In this document: in pieces, positions 9,906 through 23,129 of the stretch
Layout of the letters: each line of letters begins with the position of its first letter
How positions within the stretch are numbered: position 1 is the first letter of the stretch
From: Thuidium tamariscinum
Lineage: Eukaryota > Streptophyta > Bryopsida > Hypnales > Thuidiaceae
Assembly (NCBI GenBank): GCA_947034885.2
Contig: OX344753.2
Span: 7,564,001 to 7,628,000, forward strand
Direction: 5' to 3'
Length of the DNA: 64,000 nt
Made by a program: the position numbers and the translations under genes
The notes under the pieces: model-generated
The model's database searches: none
What the model saw: only the letters and a program-made list of their open reading frames with translations
Told to the model about the DNA's origin: nothing

Positions 9906-12350
9906 GCCTTGATCATAATCCTTGTCAAAGAAACCAAAATGACAAAAATTATGTGATTTTAAGCTATTAGCCAAAAGCTCTGGTGAAGAGAAGGGTTGTG
10001 GTGAAAGTATGACGCTCTTGGTGAAGCTCGATCTTTGGAGGGCCATGATGTTGTAGGAATTCGTCCAAATGGGACAAGTGAGTAGTGCATTAGCAACTAT
10101 TTGCCTCACAAATATCTAAAACAGAATTGCAGGTGGAATTTGGAGCTCTAATTGCATAGTTATATTGTTAAAGAATTTGGAAGTCCAAATGGTGACATAA
10201 ATTGATGAATATGGTCAGAAATTGGTGGTCTTCCAAAATCCAAATGAGTTTTGCAAGTTTCTTTGATTTAAAAGGGAAAATCTACCTATACCACAAAATG
10301 TGCTATAGAAAGGGTCATTTTACTCCTCATTCTCTTTTAAAGCCTCTATGAGTTTTAGTGACTCAAAGTTGCTAATGCAATTTCTCCACCAATTCCAAGG
10401 CATTATAGGCCATTTGTGTGTGTTTTGTAGCATAGGATAGATGGAGTTCCACTCCTAGCTAGGTTACCCTCAATATGTCTTGAGTTGTAAGTTCCGATTT
10501 GTCATGATATAAAAATAACAAATATTCAATGGGTGAGTATGGAGTAAGGAGACACTCAAGGGCAATGAGAATCATGTTGAGTAGTGTCACTATAAGATGG
10601 ATTACAATGAGATGAAAGTTCTACCCTATCTTATTAACTCACATGCTAAGTCTCCCGCTCAGTGCCGTGAATGGAATGTCTATTAGTAGTTCTGAACACT
10701 ATGACTTAGTAGTATAAATTAGCAATGCGAATTAATGTTGTCTGTAGTTGGGATGTGAATTGTTACGTAGTTGTGATTCAAAAAATGTTAGAAACAAAGC
10801 ATTCTAAATCCATGAAGTTGTAAAACTCTTCTAATAGTTGTTTGGACTCATAAAGTGTTATTTGAGTCACAACATGAGTGTGCAATTATGTCACCAATAT
10901 ACTTGCTAAATTTGAAAACTACAAATCACATGGGATTTGACAAATTGATTTTGAAAATGCATTCAACAAACCTTTCTTCCTCCAAAAAACAATTAATACT
11001 CTCCACAATGAATAACATATCCAATCACTATAAGCATACCTATGAATATAAAATACCCCAAAAAAATGTGTAAAAAACTTTCTAGTATCAATAAATGGAC
11101 ATATATATATATATATATAATGTGTGTGTGTGTGTCTTAGTTGCAATGATAAACATATACATGCTTTGCCCACATAAAGACACAATAAAACAGTGCAAGA
11201 AATATCATTTCTAAGATTTAAGATGCTTTGCACTCTTTCATATTGGAAAATATGAATTTCAATCACCAAAATGTAATATACCTTTTTCAATACTTCCGCG
11301 CTCATATTACCACCCAAAATGCATATGTAGTGCAAGCCTATGTCTTAATATCATATATTCATACAACCAACCACTTCAATACCTACATAATCTTTCATCC
11401 TACATCCATATGTCATAGTACAATATATTGAATTCACTTTTGTAAGGATCACTTCTCTATTAAAGTAGTATACATGTAAAAAAGGAAGATAAAACTCACT
11501 CTTAGATAACAATCAACAATAATTAAGGATAGAATACAAGTTCACTATGTCTAGATTGGTATTAAATACTAGTGCTAGAAGCACAATATATATGAGCACT
11601 ATTCAATCATTACATAACACATTCAACATTCCAAAAAATTATACTAAACAAATCCTCAAAACCATCCATAAAATTGCCATGGTATACTCCATATTGATTC
11701 TTTTCAGCAATTGAAAAGTAGACACAACCAACCATCACCAATACCTGGAGGTCTCTACAAACACATAATCATCATGTAAATATATTCACCCCTCATACAT
11801 TTATGTAACATCTTTTTTTTGCAATAAATTCTTTATATTTGTAAAGCATCAACAAGGTAACTCATTTTAAGTCCTCTTTCAAAATGTTAAACCATAACAA
11901 TTTATCACATCAACATTCATCATGGGAAAAAAACCATAAACATTTTGATCTAATGTCCATGAAGACAAAGAAATCAATGAAATAGAAAACTTAATACAAA
12001 AATCTATTAGATAATAGTTTGTCCATCCACACATCCATCATCTACCAATAATGAACCATTTAAATTTGCTTCGTACATTTGTCTCTTCTTTTAAACTTAC
12101 TATATGAAACCACAATATAAGATTTTCAACAAAGACATGAGTAGTTCAGTGCATGCTACCAAATCTATTAAAATCAATCACAAGTCCAAATCCATGTAAA
12201 TCCTTGCCAAAACAAAAGTCCATTGCCTCTAACAACACCAATACCTTTAGAAATACTAAACCTACACTCCATAAAAACAATGCAAACTTACCAATATACA
12301 CCCTCACCTTTTAGAGGAGATTTACCAATATACAACCCTAAAACCATTAC
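9906..12350. other. AT-rich DNA, no gene seen
   Basis: Only short open frames. A compound microsatellite lies at 11,101-11,135. No delimitable element or gene was recognised. Confidence 0.5.
11101..11135. repeat. (AT)n(TG)n microsatellite
   Basis: About nine AT units followed by seven to eight TG units. Confidence 0.9.
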
Positions 12351-12351
12351 A

Positions 12352-12660
12352 GGAGATTTGAAGGCAAGGGAGGGCCATTTTAGGGTTGTTTCCTTGCTTA
12401 TTCCCTGCGCTATCTTAAAACAATAAATCAACCTATAGTGGTGAATTTTCAAATTTTTGAAAAAAAATCAATTTTTTTTCCAAAAACTCCAAAAATTGTT
12501 AAGAAACCTAAAACTGATTTTTTTTTAAATTAAAATAAATAAATTAAAATTTTTTTTAACAAATTTTTTTTTATTTTTATTTTCTGATGTAATAGTGTCT
12601 TGGCCATGTCACGTTACTAATGTGGCATGTTCCCACAGTCCAAGAACTCAAAATAACTCA
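12352..12660. repeat. Dispersed repeat, pair with 14,952
   Basis: Shares with 14,952-15,240 a moderately GC-rich start, a middle of A/T runs around TTCCAAAAAACT-like sequence, and an end in the order TTTTCTGA, ATGGC, CAT, CACGTT, GTTCCCA. Both are non-coding. A start-like fragment (GGAGATTTGAAGGCAAGGGA) also occurs near 5,188. Confidence 0.45.
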
Positions 12661-13539
12661 TGGTCTTTTAATGCCCTCAAATCTCCCTTAATGATATATT
12701 ATATGATTTCAAACTACTTCTACAAACATACTGCTATAAGTTACTAGTTTAATAGTTCGATTTGTTGCACTTGAATGAATATTAATAAACAAACCTTGAC
12801 AAAGCATCACTTTCTTAAAACAGCACCCACTAAGAACGTCAAAATTGATTAAGTCTTTATTGTAGCTATATGATCAACTATGAATTATACCTAAGACTAC
12901 TTCAATCATGATCAATTACAATACTACCTAAGTCAACAAAGTCTTGACCTTGACTCTACCAAAGCAAACAACTAGCTAATGCAAAATGTAAATAACCAAA
13001 GACTTTCACATGAGTTGTTTTTCAAGGGGGCTCTTTAATACAAGTTTGCACCAAAAATAATTTGTCTAAAAATAACAACAATCATGAAGTTTTTGCCAAA
13101 ATTCTTTGTGTTAAATTATTTTTGGATGTAATCAATAGAGTGTGAATGAAAATAGAAGTGTGTTCATGTGATGTGTGCTAATGTGATATTTTCTATGGAA
13201 TATGAAGATAAATATTGAAATTTGGAGCTCTTCTATAATATTTTATATCCCTAAACACCTTTATTGCTACTTTAGTACTTCATAGAAAATGAAAAAAAGC
13301 CCTATGATCTCTAACAAAAATATTGACGATCGAATCCCCAACAAATCAAATTAGCATATTCTTATTCATTTTCAATAATTTCAGAACAAAGCCGTAAATA
13401 TACTAATCTTCTCATCTAGTTTTGTAACAAAATAGAGTCTACATCCTAAAGGGGTATATAGTTATTAAGCCACATACAATATCTAATGAATATTGATGTA
13501 GGGTCTTCAATTCCTTCAATTCCTTGACTATGTTTACTC

Positions 13540-14370
13540 CAAATACAATCAAAAACTGCCATTTCTAGTACAAATATCATTTTTCTTAAATTTTTTTTTG
13601 AGATTTGTAATTGTAGGATCATTTAGTAAATTAGTTTGAGAAAATAGAAAAAAATATTTTAAAGTTTTCCACCCTATAGATTGCAATATATTAGTGTTTG
13701 AATGCTCAAAAATAATTTTTTTCACCTTGTAAAAAATAGGGTAGTTGCACTTTGGAAGGCAACAATCATATGAAAGATGGTCCAAAATAGTTGTGCTTCT
13801 TTGCATTTATGGTTTAGGCTAAGTAGGATATTTTCTAAATTTTTCTAAATTGTTTGGAATTATACAACATATAGGAAAAAAATAGTAAATAGAAAGAAGT
13901 AGCAATCAACCCTACATACAAAATTTCAAAGAATTTATTCATGATATTAAAAATTGCCAATCCCAATGGTTGGAATGTTGTAATAAAAATATATATCCTA
14001 TGATTTTATTTTTTTCAAAAAATATTGAAAATTGAGTAAAATAAAGGACTTCAAAGTTTATTTTAGCGTAGAGCATCCATAACTGCTCGCAAACCAAAAC
14101 TCAAAACTTTTGACTCATTGATTAAAATAGAATGATTCAAAGCTTCCCATACAAAAGTAAGTAAGGAAAACTAGTTTCATATTTTTGCTTTCAAAAAAAG
14201 TGATTTTTTCCAATCTGTCGAAGCTGCCCATTTATGAAAAAAAATCCTCATCCCCATCTTCTATTAAAGTTTGTACCCAAAATATGAAAATCTCTAATTG
14301 CACAAACCTATCCAAAATTGCTATGTTGCCAAATTTAGCAAGCTAGTCCTTTAGGATTTAATAAATAGAT
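13540..14370. repeat. Diverged relative of the 38,372-39,612 element
   Basis: Shares in the same order TGCCATTTCTAGTACAAATA, CCAATCCCAATGGTT, ACTTTTGACTCATTGATT and GAATGATTCAAAGC-like blocks with the TTAA-flanked element at 38,372. Ends are degenerate, so limits are approximate. Another relative spans about 59,090-59,700. Confidence 0.45.
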
Positions 14371-14489
14371 TCCCAACTAAACCTATTTTGGTTAAAGAAT
14401 GAAATGAAGTTATTCTTTTTCTCTCTTTATTGTATTGATTTCTATGCAATTTTTTATCTTAATGATATAGATTGCATAATGTAGTTAAT

Positions 14490-14527
14490 TATATATATAT
14501 ATCTGTGTGTGTGTGTGTGTGTGTGTA
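14490..14527. repeat. (AT)n(TG)n microsatellite
   Basis: About six AT units followed by twelve TG units, interrupted by a single C. Confidence 0.9.
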
Positions 14528-14951
14528 TCCTATTGGTGTGCATGACATTATTTCACCAAAATCTTATTGTTTATTAGATAGGTAAATTAGTACACATCAT
14601 ATTATTCCACTTTCTACTATGTGAAATATAAAATTTCATCTTGAAATTTTGTAGATGATATAAATACCTCCCTTGAGCACTAATAATGCAAATCAATATA
14701 GTTGACTAGTTAATTTCTAAGTAATTTTTAAGTACAAATTTTATGAGAGAGCTTTGATTTAGATAACTTGGACAATCCTTATTTCTTATGGAAGTCCTAC
14801 ACACCTATAGTTAGTAGTGTCACGATAGACTTGTGGCTTAGTATGGTCGATCACTTGAGTGACTCTTTTAAAGCTAAAAAAGAAATAGTTCAAAGAGGGT
14901 GATACAACTACATTTTTTCTTTCAATAATTAGATATATAACATAAGAGGAT

Positions 14952-15240
14952 ATTTGGGCCCCCAGAAGACCGTTTCAGGGGTGTTCCCTGAAACTGTTCC
15001 TACTGCTGCAGACCAGCCCCCTGCTAGTCTGAATTTTTGAATTTTGAAAAAAAGAAATTAAAATTTTTTTTCCAAAAAACTTCAGAATGTATTAAAATGC
15101 AAAAAAATAATTTAAAAAAATAATTTAAAAATATTTAATATTTAATTAAAATTAATAAATAATTAGTATTTTCTGACATGGCAGTCGCTCGACCATATCA
15201 GCATCACGTTCCCAGTGTTCCCAATGCGTTTCTAGCATTT
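14952..15240. repeat. Dispersed repeat, pair with 12,352
   Basis: GC-richer ends around an A/T-run centre, paralleling 12,352-12,660. It has no open frame of note. Confidence 0.45.
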
Positions 15241-18136
15241 GGAAACTCGCAATCTTGTAAACCAGCTAGAAATCTTCTTATGATATTTAGAAGTAAAACT
15301 ATTTGCTTCTAGATGAAAGAGGAGTTGGTAGAATCACCCTTTTTCTTGAAAAATTGAAAGTCATCCACCAACTTCAATACCCTCACCGTGTTGTGTTCAT
15401 TACATCAAGTTAGTGATAGGAAAATATTTTTAGTCCGAAGAAGCAATTAATGGAGAGTACATTAGATTATTTATGCCTGAGTTCATATCTGTATGGATTA
15501 TGGAAAAGGCCAATCATAATGTTGTTTCCATTTTTTCTACAATTGCACCTAATATGAAGAGGTTTTTGCTTTTCATTGTCAAAGATTTTTTTTACTAGTT
15601 GCAATAATTTTGTATCTTGTAGTGGCAACTTACAATCTGCAAATAAAAAACCATTTTTTCAATTTGTAGAATCAATCACCACTTTTAAAAAGATGGTTTG
15701 AAAAGAACACGATAATTATTGAATAAAGATTTACAAATTTCTAGTTTGTAAATTGGTATTTTTTTTAGATCACTTCTAGAATGTGTGTTGGACACTTCTT
15801 GTTCATTATTCCTAATGTGAATTTTAGCCATGAAAATGATCCTTTTTGAATTTGAGACTGCATAGCATTCTAAACCAATGAAGCACAAGTCCTTGAATAT
15901 TATTGAAGTTTCAAGGATATACGCTCAAAGAACAAATTACCCTTTCTCTCAATTGACCAAGTATAGTCACTTTATTTTTTTTAAATAATTTTTTTTTAAA
16001 GTTGAAAAATTTGACTATCTATTGACTATAATTATTTGTATGGTTACTTTCAAAGTTGTACTAAAAAACTATTTTTTGATAGAAACTAAAATATAGGATT
16101 AAAAATTGCTTCTAAAATAGGGTATGGATTGAATACTTGTAATTTTTACAGTAACTTTTTCATTTGGTTCAAATTGCTAAGTTTTAATTATGATGATTTT
16201 TCAAGATTTCTTGCTTTACTTATTTGTTTAAATCATTACTGAAGGGTCATTTCTTGATTAGAAAAAATTACTTTTTGAAGTCATACACACTTGTATTCCT
16301 CTAAAATTTGAAAATAATAGTTCCTAGTATTTTTGTTATATAGATTAATAAGTCATAAAACAAAAAGCTTAAAAATTCTTCTTTTGAAAATTTGAAAAAC
16401 TCTACAATGAAAATGATTAATATTGATTGTATAAAAAGTCATCTAATCTATTTTAAAATAGATTAAAATAATTTTAATTAGGAAATTTTAATCTACTTTT
16501 CAATAGGTCAAAAATATTTTAAGAGCACCTAGATTTGAACCTTAGTCTCAAGGTTGATATATTGTATTAAAAACTAGGAGATCAAGTGGATACATTGTTG
16601 CAATGGTCAAGATTTATAAAACATATGTATAATAAAACAAGCAAGGAGGGGTGCTTCCGATATGCAATATATCTTTAAGGAGTTTAAGCTACATAAATTT
16701 AAAAATTTTAGCCCTTGATTTGTGAGACAATAGCCTTATGATTCATTTTTGAATTTTTTAGCTAAATTTAAGGGTTAAAATTGTTCAAATCTCCAAGTAC
16801 TAGGTGACACACCATCAAAGTAAAATTTAAAGTACAAATCTATTTTTTGACATATTTTACTATCTAGTATCTTCACTTTATTTTTTCTTGTCTACTTGCT
16901 CTTCAACTTCAAGCAAGTAAAAGGGAGAAACAACTTTTTTCTATGCCAATTATAGTTTTTGGTGAAAACTATCTACAAAGGTCAATAACAACTTTATAAA
17001 AACCATTTGAATTTCACAAAAAATAATTCATTGTTTAGTTTAGAAAAATTAATTGATAAGAAATTATTTATTTGATCTAGATTTTACTATATACATTATG
17101 CCTATTTATCTCTTGAGGATGTTGTGGCCAAGAATGGCCTATTGGCTAACCCATGTTTTTTAGTTTTAGTCTTTGTGTATGATATTTTTTTCTTGCACAA
17201 TCACTGTGTTACAAAAAATCCAATGAAAAGCACACAACAAATATGGATTCCTAGAGAATCTCTCAAATAAATTTATACAAAAAAATCAATTTTTACTACA
17301 TTCAAATGGCCTTTGTACTTCGAAGTTGCAGCAATATCTACACTATATGAACAAAGTTAATTAACATCCTGTAGGAGTTGAAGACATTACTAATAAATTG
17401 TATTACATTTTTGTTTGTTTTCCTTTTGTTGGGTTTTAAGAGGGATAGGGATCTTTTGAAAAACTTTTTACACCAATGAGAAATCAATAATTTATTAACC
17501 TTGTAAAGACGGGCTAGTCTTTGTTGAAATTATGCTTTCTAAAACTATGTGAATCATCTAATTAAAAAAATTCAAAAGTATTTATTGGAGACCAAACTAC
17601 TATTCTTAACCTCTCCTTTTTGTACAAAATTCCAAGGATGAACAATTGCAATCTTGTTTTACAAGCAAAAATTCTTTGTCATCCATCACACCTCTCTAGC
17701 CCGCTGCGACATTCCACAATTAAGTCTTCTATCTCTCATTTAGAGATAGAAATAAGAGAATGAAAACAAGAATCTACAAAGTAGCGGGGGTTTTCTGGCA
17801 ATTTATTGCCAGCTTCCTGCTTTGGCTCACTAGTGTTTGTGGCTCCCTCCCAATATTGGCCTCTGGTGGGAGGCTACATAGGGCTTTACTATTCATCCAT
17901 AGTACCCAAAACCCACTGTTGTTACAAAGATTTGGATTAGTGAAAAAATTACAATAATTTGAGAGATTTGAAGTACAACTTCCAATAATCAATAATTTGA
18001 AATTAAATTAGTTATTTGTATATTATTCAAATAATGCATACTAAAATGCATTTAAATTTCCTTTCACTTGCCATTAAGATTCAATAAAAATAATCTATAT
18101 TGCATAATAGTAAGTATGCTCAATTACTTATAGTTA
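15241..18136. other. AT-rich DNA, no gene seen
   Basis: No coding or delimitable repeat signal. A slightly GC-richer patch around 17,780-17,930 has short open frames on both strands without family resemblance. Confidence 0.5.
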
Positions 18137-18138
18137 TA

Positions 18139-18465
18139 AGTTAGAAGGCTCTTAAATGGAGCGGGTTCTAAAATGGTGCCCTACCTTAAATGTACAATAT
18201 TTGTACATGTTTCTTTTTCATAGCTTTCAGTAGTGTACTGCTAGTGTATATTTTAGCTAGGGCACCATTTTAGAGCCCTATGCCCTTTCAACTTCAAAAT
18301 TTGATAACTAATTCCAGAAAGCTCCATAAAATATGAAACAACTTGGGTTACATGTCAATTCCACTTGTCTCTCAAGGAAAGTATACTAAAAAATATTTCA
18401 AGATGTTTCACCTCCCCAAAATTCAGTTTCAGCCCTTAGATGGGCGAATAATGAGCCTTCTACCT
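18139..18465. mobile_element. TA-flanked MITE (AGGTARGAGGCTC family), 327 bp
   Basis: TA at 18137-18138 and 18466-18467. The left end is AGTTAGAAGGCTC and the right end, read inward, is AGGTAGAAGGCTC. Inside, TCTAAAATGGTGCCCT (18,167-18,182) is mirrored near 18,259-18,277. It shares GCCCTTAGATGG and GAAACAACTTG with copies A and B, and is a shorter member of that family. Confidence 0.7.
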
Positions 18466-18477
18466 TAGTGTCAATTA

Positions 18478-18753
18478 AGGTGGGTACACCTAAAATTGCA
18501 CCTCACCTAAAAGTACCATCTATGGTTGCTATACATTTCTGAATTCCATTATGTACCTATTTGGCTGGAGCGCTTTAATTTAGAAACAGACTTTGAACCT
18601 TAATAACTTTTGCATACTGTATCCAAATGCTGCGTTTTTTGGTGCATTGGAACGTGCTTTCACTTGCGAAGAAGACTATATGAAAATTTGATCAGACCGG
18701 TAATAGTTACTAGGCACAGTACCAAAAAGTGGCACTTTTAGGTGTACCCACCT
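18478..18753. mobile_element. TA-flanked MITE, AGGTGGGTACACC terminus, 276 bp
   Basis: TA at 18476-18477 and 18754-18755. The ends AGGTGGGTACACCTAAAA are inverted and identical over 18 bases. It lies 10 bp after the previous MITE and ends 236 bp before the first ATG of the FAD oxidoreductase gene, so it sits in that gene's promoter or leader. No coding capacity. Confidence 0.8.
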
Positions 18754-18991
18754 TATGGGATCAGAGGTTATCCATTGCTTCCAACGCCATTGCTTCTGCA
18801 GCTCCCCGTCAGCAGTCGGTCTTAACTGCTTGGCGACTCTTATGTTGACGCGTAGGACTGCCACCTCAGCCCAAGCATCCACCTCGGATTTCTCAGTCGA
18901 TCCACCAATAGGGAGCATCCACTTCACTCTTCAAGAATCTCTGTCCACTCTTGCACGCACAGTAGTTTGTCTTGCCAGTTCCGTGGCAACA

Positions 18992-21900
18992 ATGGACCAC
19001 CTCCCATCCACCCTCCACCGCCCTTCTCCTCTCTCAACTTCATCTTTCTTCTCTGGTTTCCCGCAACCACGTTTCCCGCATGTGAAGGCCAACTCTGGAC
19101 ATGTTTTCGTAGGCAGTGCAATCAGAATCGGGTTCCTCTCGAGCTTTCCTGGATCCAAGATTTGGAAATTTAATCGCGCGAGCGCTGCGGAGATAAATTC
19201 CGCCAATTCGAGCTCTAGTGAACGAGTCAGATCTGCTCCAGGCCGAACACAGGTATTCATTCTCTTAATTTCTTACTTATTTAGGGAGTACATTGAAATT
19301 TTTATTGGAAAACTATCACTAGTTTCCACGAGCTCCAGTGATGAACGGTGTGAACTTGCTTTTGAGATTGTGGAATTTGAGATTGGCGTTGCTAGAAAGG
19401 GTCTTTTGTTTTTTAGAGGCAACCTTGCAGCTGCTGAATGCGAGAGTTTCTTCCTTCGTATGTGCAATAGGGAGCGAATTGTGACTTGAGGAGTACAAGT
19501 CACAATTCGCTTCCTATTGCACATACGAAGGAAGGGTTTTAGGGTTTTCACACTTCGTTTGCGATCAAGCTTGATATGCAATTCGCTTGTTTTATCAACT
19601 TGTGGAAATTATTTCGGAAGCTCTAAATTCGAAGTACTCTGCAATTGTTTGCCGTGTAGCTTCGATGTTGTTTCGAGGTGGGAATCCATTCCCGTGTGTT
19701 TTCAGTGGGCTTTACTATTAGAACGGATTATTTTTTTGGTGATCCTTGTACCGATTTTCTGGAGGATTCAAATATGCTAGAATATGTGTTGTTTGGATAT
19801 TGCGTGAATTTTTTTGTGAATTGGTGAAGTTTTGAATGTCCCAATCATAAGTTTTGACTCGATGAATATTGCATCTATGATGTATCTCATGGAAGCAATA
19901 GAATCTAGAACTTGATCTCATTTCTTACAAGTCACATATGGATGGCGTTTGCATTGTCAATGGTGAACTTCTCAAGCCACTATCAAGGACCCTACGCAAA
20001 TTGATGTTGCTATATTGTAGGTGTACCTATTTGAGTCGTTGTACACTTAAAATATGACTACCTAGAATCTTGCATGAGTACATATTGAAATTGAGAATTT
20101 ATGTCTTGTTAAGAGCTCCTATATAAGGTCATCTTCCAATAAAACTTTTTTTTTTTTTGAAAGAAGAGAACAGATCTTCCAATTAAACTTTGACTCTCAT
20201 GGGTTTTGCTGACGGTATTCAATAAAGGCATTCTCCATTGCGTTGGAATCCTCTTCGATTTTCTGTACAAGAATGCTTTTGTTTTACTATTCTTATAACT
20301 GACAGTATGCTCAGCACTTTGAGTGCGACTTTCACTTGCTGTGCTTTCTGCCTTTTTGATCCTGTGGTTTCAAACCTTGGATTTGCTGTAGGCTTCAATG
20401 TCGAACGCTTCAGAATCGACCTCTGGCTCGGCATGGAGCCAGGCTGGGGGCGGTCGACATGTGATTGTATGTGGAGGGGGCGTGATCGGATGCTGCACTG
20501 CGTACTATCTTGGAAAGCTCGGGGCACAGGTCAGTTCTGATTTTTCACAAGGATTTCAAGAAACATTTTTGATATGCCCCTCCAGGACTTGCATTTCATG
20601 TGAAGTTCTCTATTCAACAAACATTGTTTTCTCTATGATAACGGTTTTCAAGTTACCCTTTCTTTCGCTTGTGCCCCCAAAGAATGGCCTTTCATTTGAG
20701 GCTTCTTAATGTGTGACGGCCAGAAATATCGTGTAAAAATCATTTTTGGTGCAGGTGACCGTGGTGGAGAAGACCGAGATTGCGTGTGCAGCGTCAGGCA
20801 AGGCCGGCGGGTTCCTGGCGCTGGATTGGTGTGACGGAAGCGCAGTTCAAGGTCTTGCGCGTGCGAGCTTCGCCTTGCATGCGCAGTTGGCCGAGGAGCT
20901 CGGCGGCGAGCGCTACGGGTACCGCCGAGTTGGTGCTCTCAGTGTGAGTGTGGAGGAACCACGCAGCCCTCAAGATCGTGTTTCTAAGGCTGGCACTCCT
21001 GTGTGGATTGATGGTCCCGTTAAAGGTGATGTTTTGCATCCATCTGCGTACCTCTTATCATGTAACAGGGTTCTCTGTAAAACTGCACTCAGACCTCTTT
21101 CATATGACCCTCTCTAAAACGAAACGGTTGAGTTTTTTGACTTACTGTCATTCACAGTATTGACAGTGGCGCACTTGTCACACATTCAAACTATGTCACA
21201 GTTAACTTTATGAAACTTTGTGGGACCAAATTCGTCAGATCAAAGAGATTAAAGTGGTCAGAGTGTAACGTATTTACATCCAAAATTCCCGCCTTAAATG
21301 TTTAGATGGTGATTCTGGGTGCACGTACCTTTGTGTAGATTGTTTCAAGAAAATTTGACAGCTTGATTAAGAAAACATTCTCCATGTTTCCTAGGAAAGC
21401 GTCCACATGATCAACGCTAAGACAAGATGGCATGATGAGATGGAGGCTGTACCTTCTGTTCTGTCAATCTTCTGCGGTTTTCTTTTCTTTTGGAAGATTT
21501 GAATTCAGAACTCTAGACTTGAAGTTAGTCTAGGGGAACTCTCTTGGATATTGTTACGATGCACAGGAATGGGTTAGTTTTACTAGGTTGCACCAAGCTC
21601 AGAATGAGGGGCAATTTTTGATTTGGAACCTGAGCAGTTGGCTTGCCATCTAGCCGTGGTCTATGATCAATGTAACCATCGAGAGACTTCTTAATGAATC
21701 ATGGGGATTTCTCTCTTGATGACGTTATCTATACTTTTCTCAAGCAATTCATATTTACTGAAAACCTATTATGATCTTTTCTATCGATATTTAGAATGTC
21801 AGGTTCTTTCGATCTCATGTAGGTTTTGTTGCTTTTGCAGGTAGTCCGTCTACAATAGGCACCCCATCAACGAACGCCCAGGTGCACCCCCAGCTGTTCA

Positions 21901-23129
21901 CTCGGGCAATCTTCTCGGAAGCACAGAAGAAGTACGGAGCTTCGTTGGTGCAAGGAGCAGTGCAGGAGGTGAAAGTGGAGGGCCAGAAAGTGACTGGAGT
22001 GGTAGTGGACGGAAAGCTTCTCACTGGCGATGCCGTTGTATTGGCAATGGGGCCCTGGTCCAGCCGCAATCCTCTCATTTCCTCTCTTACCAACATCAGT
22101 GGATTGAAAGCTCACAGCGTCGTACTCCTCCCGAAAGATATCGACGCCATTTCAGCTCACACTCTGTTCCTCAAGTAAGTCACAACACGAAATCAGCAAT
22201 CTTGAAATCTCGTATTCGGTATTTTAGTGATTTTCGGTCTGCCAAAGTGTGATGTTCGAGTGCTCAAAATTAGGACTTCCAAGTGTTCAGAAGGCGTTTT
22301 AGTTACCCTCTGAAACCTCAGAGAGCCCTCTTAAATTTAGGACAGGAAAGATCTGAGATTTCGTGTCTAACCGCTCTGGTTTCAGATAGGCATCTCAAAC
22401 TGACCCGGTTCCTCGTTCAGAGCCCAATTCCAAAGCATGAAAGCTCTAGAATTCAGGACGAATATTGATCTGAGGTTTCAGATGATTCCCATGCCTTTCT
22501 AGTTTCAGATGGGCATCTCAAATCTCTCCAGTTCCTGGTTTAGAGCCCTTTTCTGAAATCGCCGATTTTGTGAAACTATGCTAGTAGAACTAATACGACA
22601 TTTTGATCTCCAATTGACTGATTAGTGAATGTGAGGGCAGATTCTTCTTGGCAAAGAAATGTGGTTGAAACTGAAGCTTTTGTGCAATGTTGGGGTCAGG
22701 TACAAGACGAAAGAGGGAAAATCCATGGACCCGGAGATCTACCCTCGTGGTACAGGTGAAGTTTACGTGTGTGGGATGTCGGAGGAAGTGGGGGTGCCAG
22801 AAGATGCACTCCAGATTGTTCCCAGAGCTGAGTCCACGGTCATGCTACAACGAGTGGCAGCCACAGTGTCCAGCCATTTGGCCGATGCGGAGCTTTCGGT
22901 GGCCCAGGCCTGCTTCTTGCCCTGTTCCGAAGACAATGTGCCCGTGATTGGCAAACTGCCCAACTTGGAGGGCGCGTATGTGGCTACTGGACATAGTTGT
23001 TGGGGTATTCTCAACGCTCCTGCTACTGGGGCTGCTTTAGCGGAGCTCATTGTGGAAGGTGAAGCCAAAACCTGCAGTCTCAAACCTTTTGATCCTTCCA
23101 GATTTTCCAAGTTGAGGGCGCGTCGGTAG
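18992..23129 (+). CDS. FAD-dependent oxidoreductase (DAO fold, TDA3-like), five exons
   Basis: Coding exons are 18992-19252, 20392-20529, 20755-21025, 21841-22174 and 22700-23129. Every junction is GT-AG and all phases agree, giving 477 aa ending in TAG. The first about 87 residues are Ser/Pro/Arg-rich without acidic residues near the start, like an organelle transit peptide. Residues about 110-120 form the dinucleotide-binding strand and loop (VIVCGGGVIG), E138 follows the second strand, and KAGGFLALDWCDG (149-161) is the hallmark of the plant and fungal TDA3-like branch. A C-terminal GHSCWGILNAPATG (from about 432) closes the FAD site as in DAO enzymes. Substrate is unknown; related enzymes oxidise amines or amino acids. 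An upstream in-frame ATG lies at 18,755 immediately after a MITE; I prefer 18,992 because it gives a normal transit-peptide length. Intron 1 carries a strong hairpin. Confidence 0.9.
19450..19534. other. Near-perfect hairpin inside intron 1
   Basis: Arms 19450-19487 and 19497-19534 (38 bp each) are reverse complements with one mismatch, around a 9-base loop. If intron 1 is retained, the reading frame from exon 1 runs 78 codons onward and stops at 19,487-19,489, exactly at the end of the left arm. The stem is long enough to be a small-RNA precursor or a pause/termination structure; it may also be a foldback relic. Confidence 0.85.
22378..22549 (+). repeat. Direct repeat of about 50 bp in intron 4
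   Basis: A block around 22,378-22,426 and another around 22,500-22,549 share GTTTCAGATRGGCATCTCAAA, then CGGTTCCTSGTT-like and CAGAGCCC. It is a small intronic duplication. Confidence 0.5.

Noticed and set aside
18755-18991. Upstream ATG extending the FAD oxidoreductase by 79 residues
   Set aside because: It lies at the edge of a MITE and would put an unusual leader before a normal transit peptide; kept only as an alternative.
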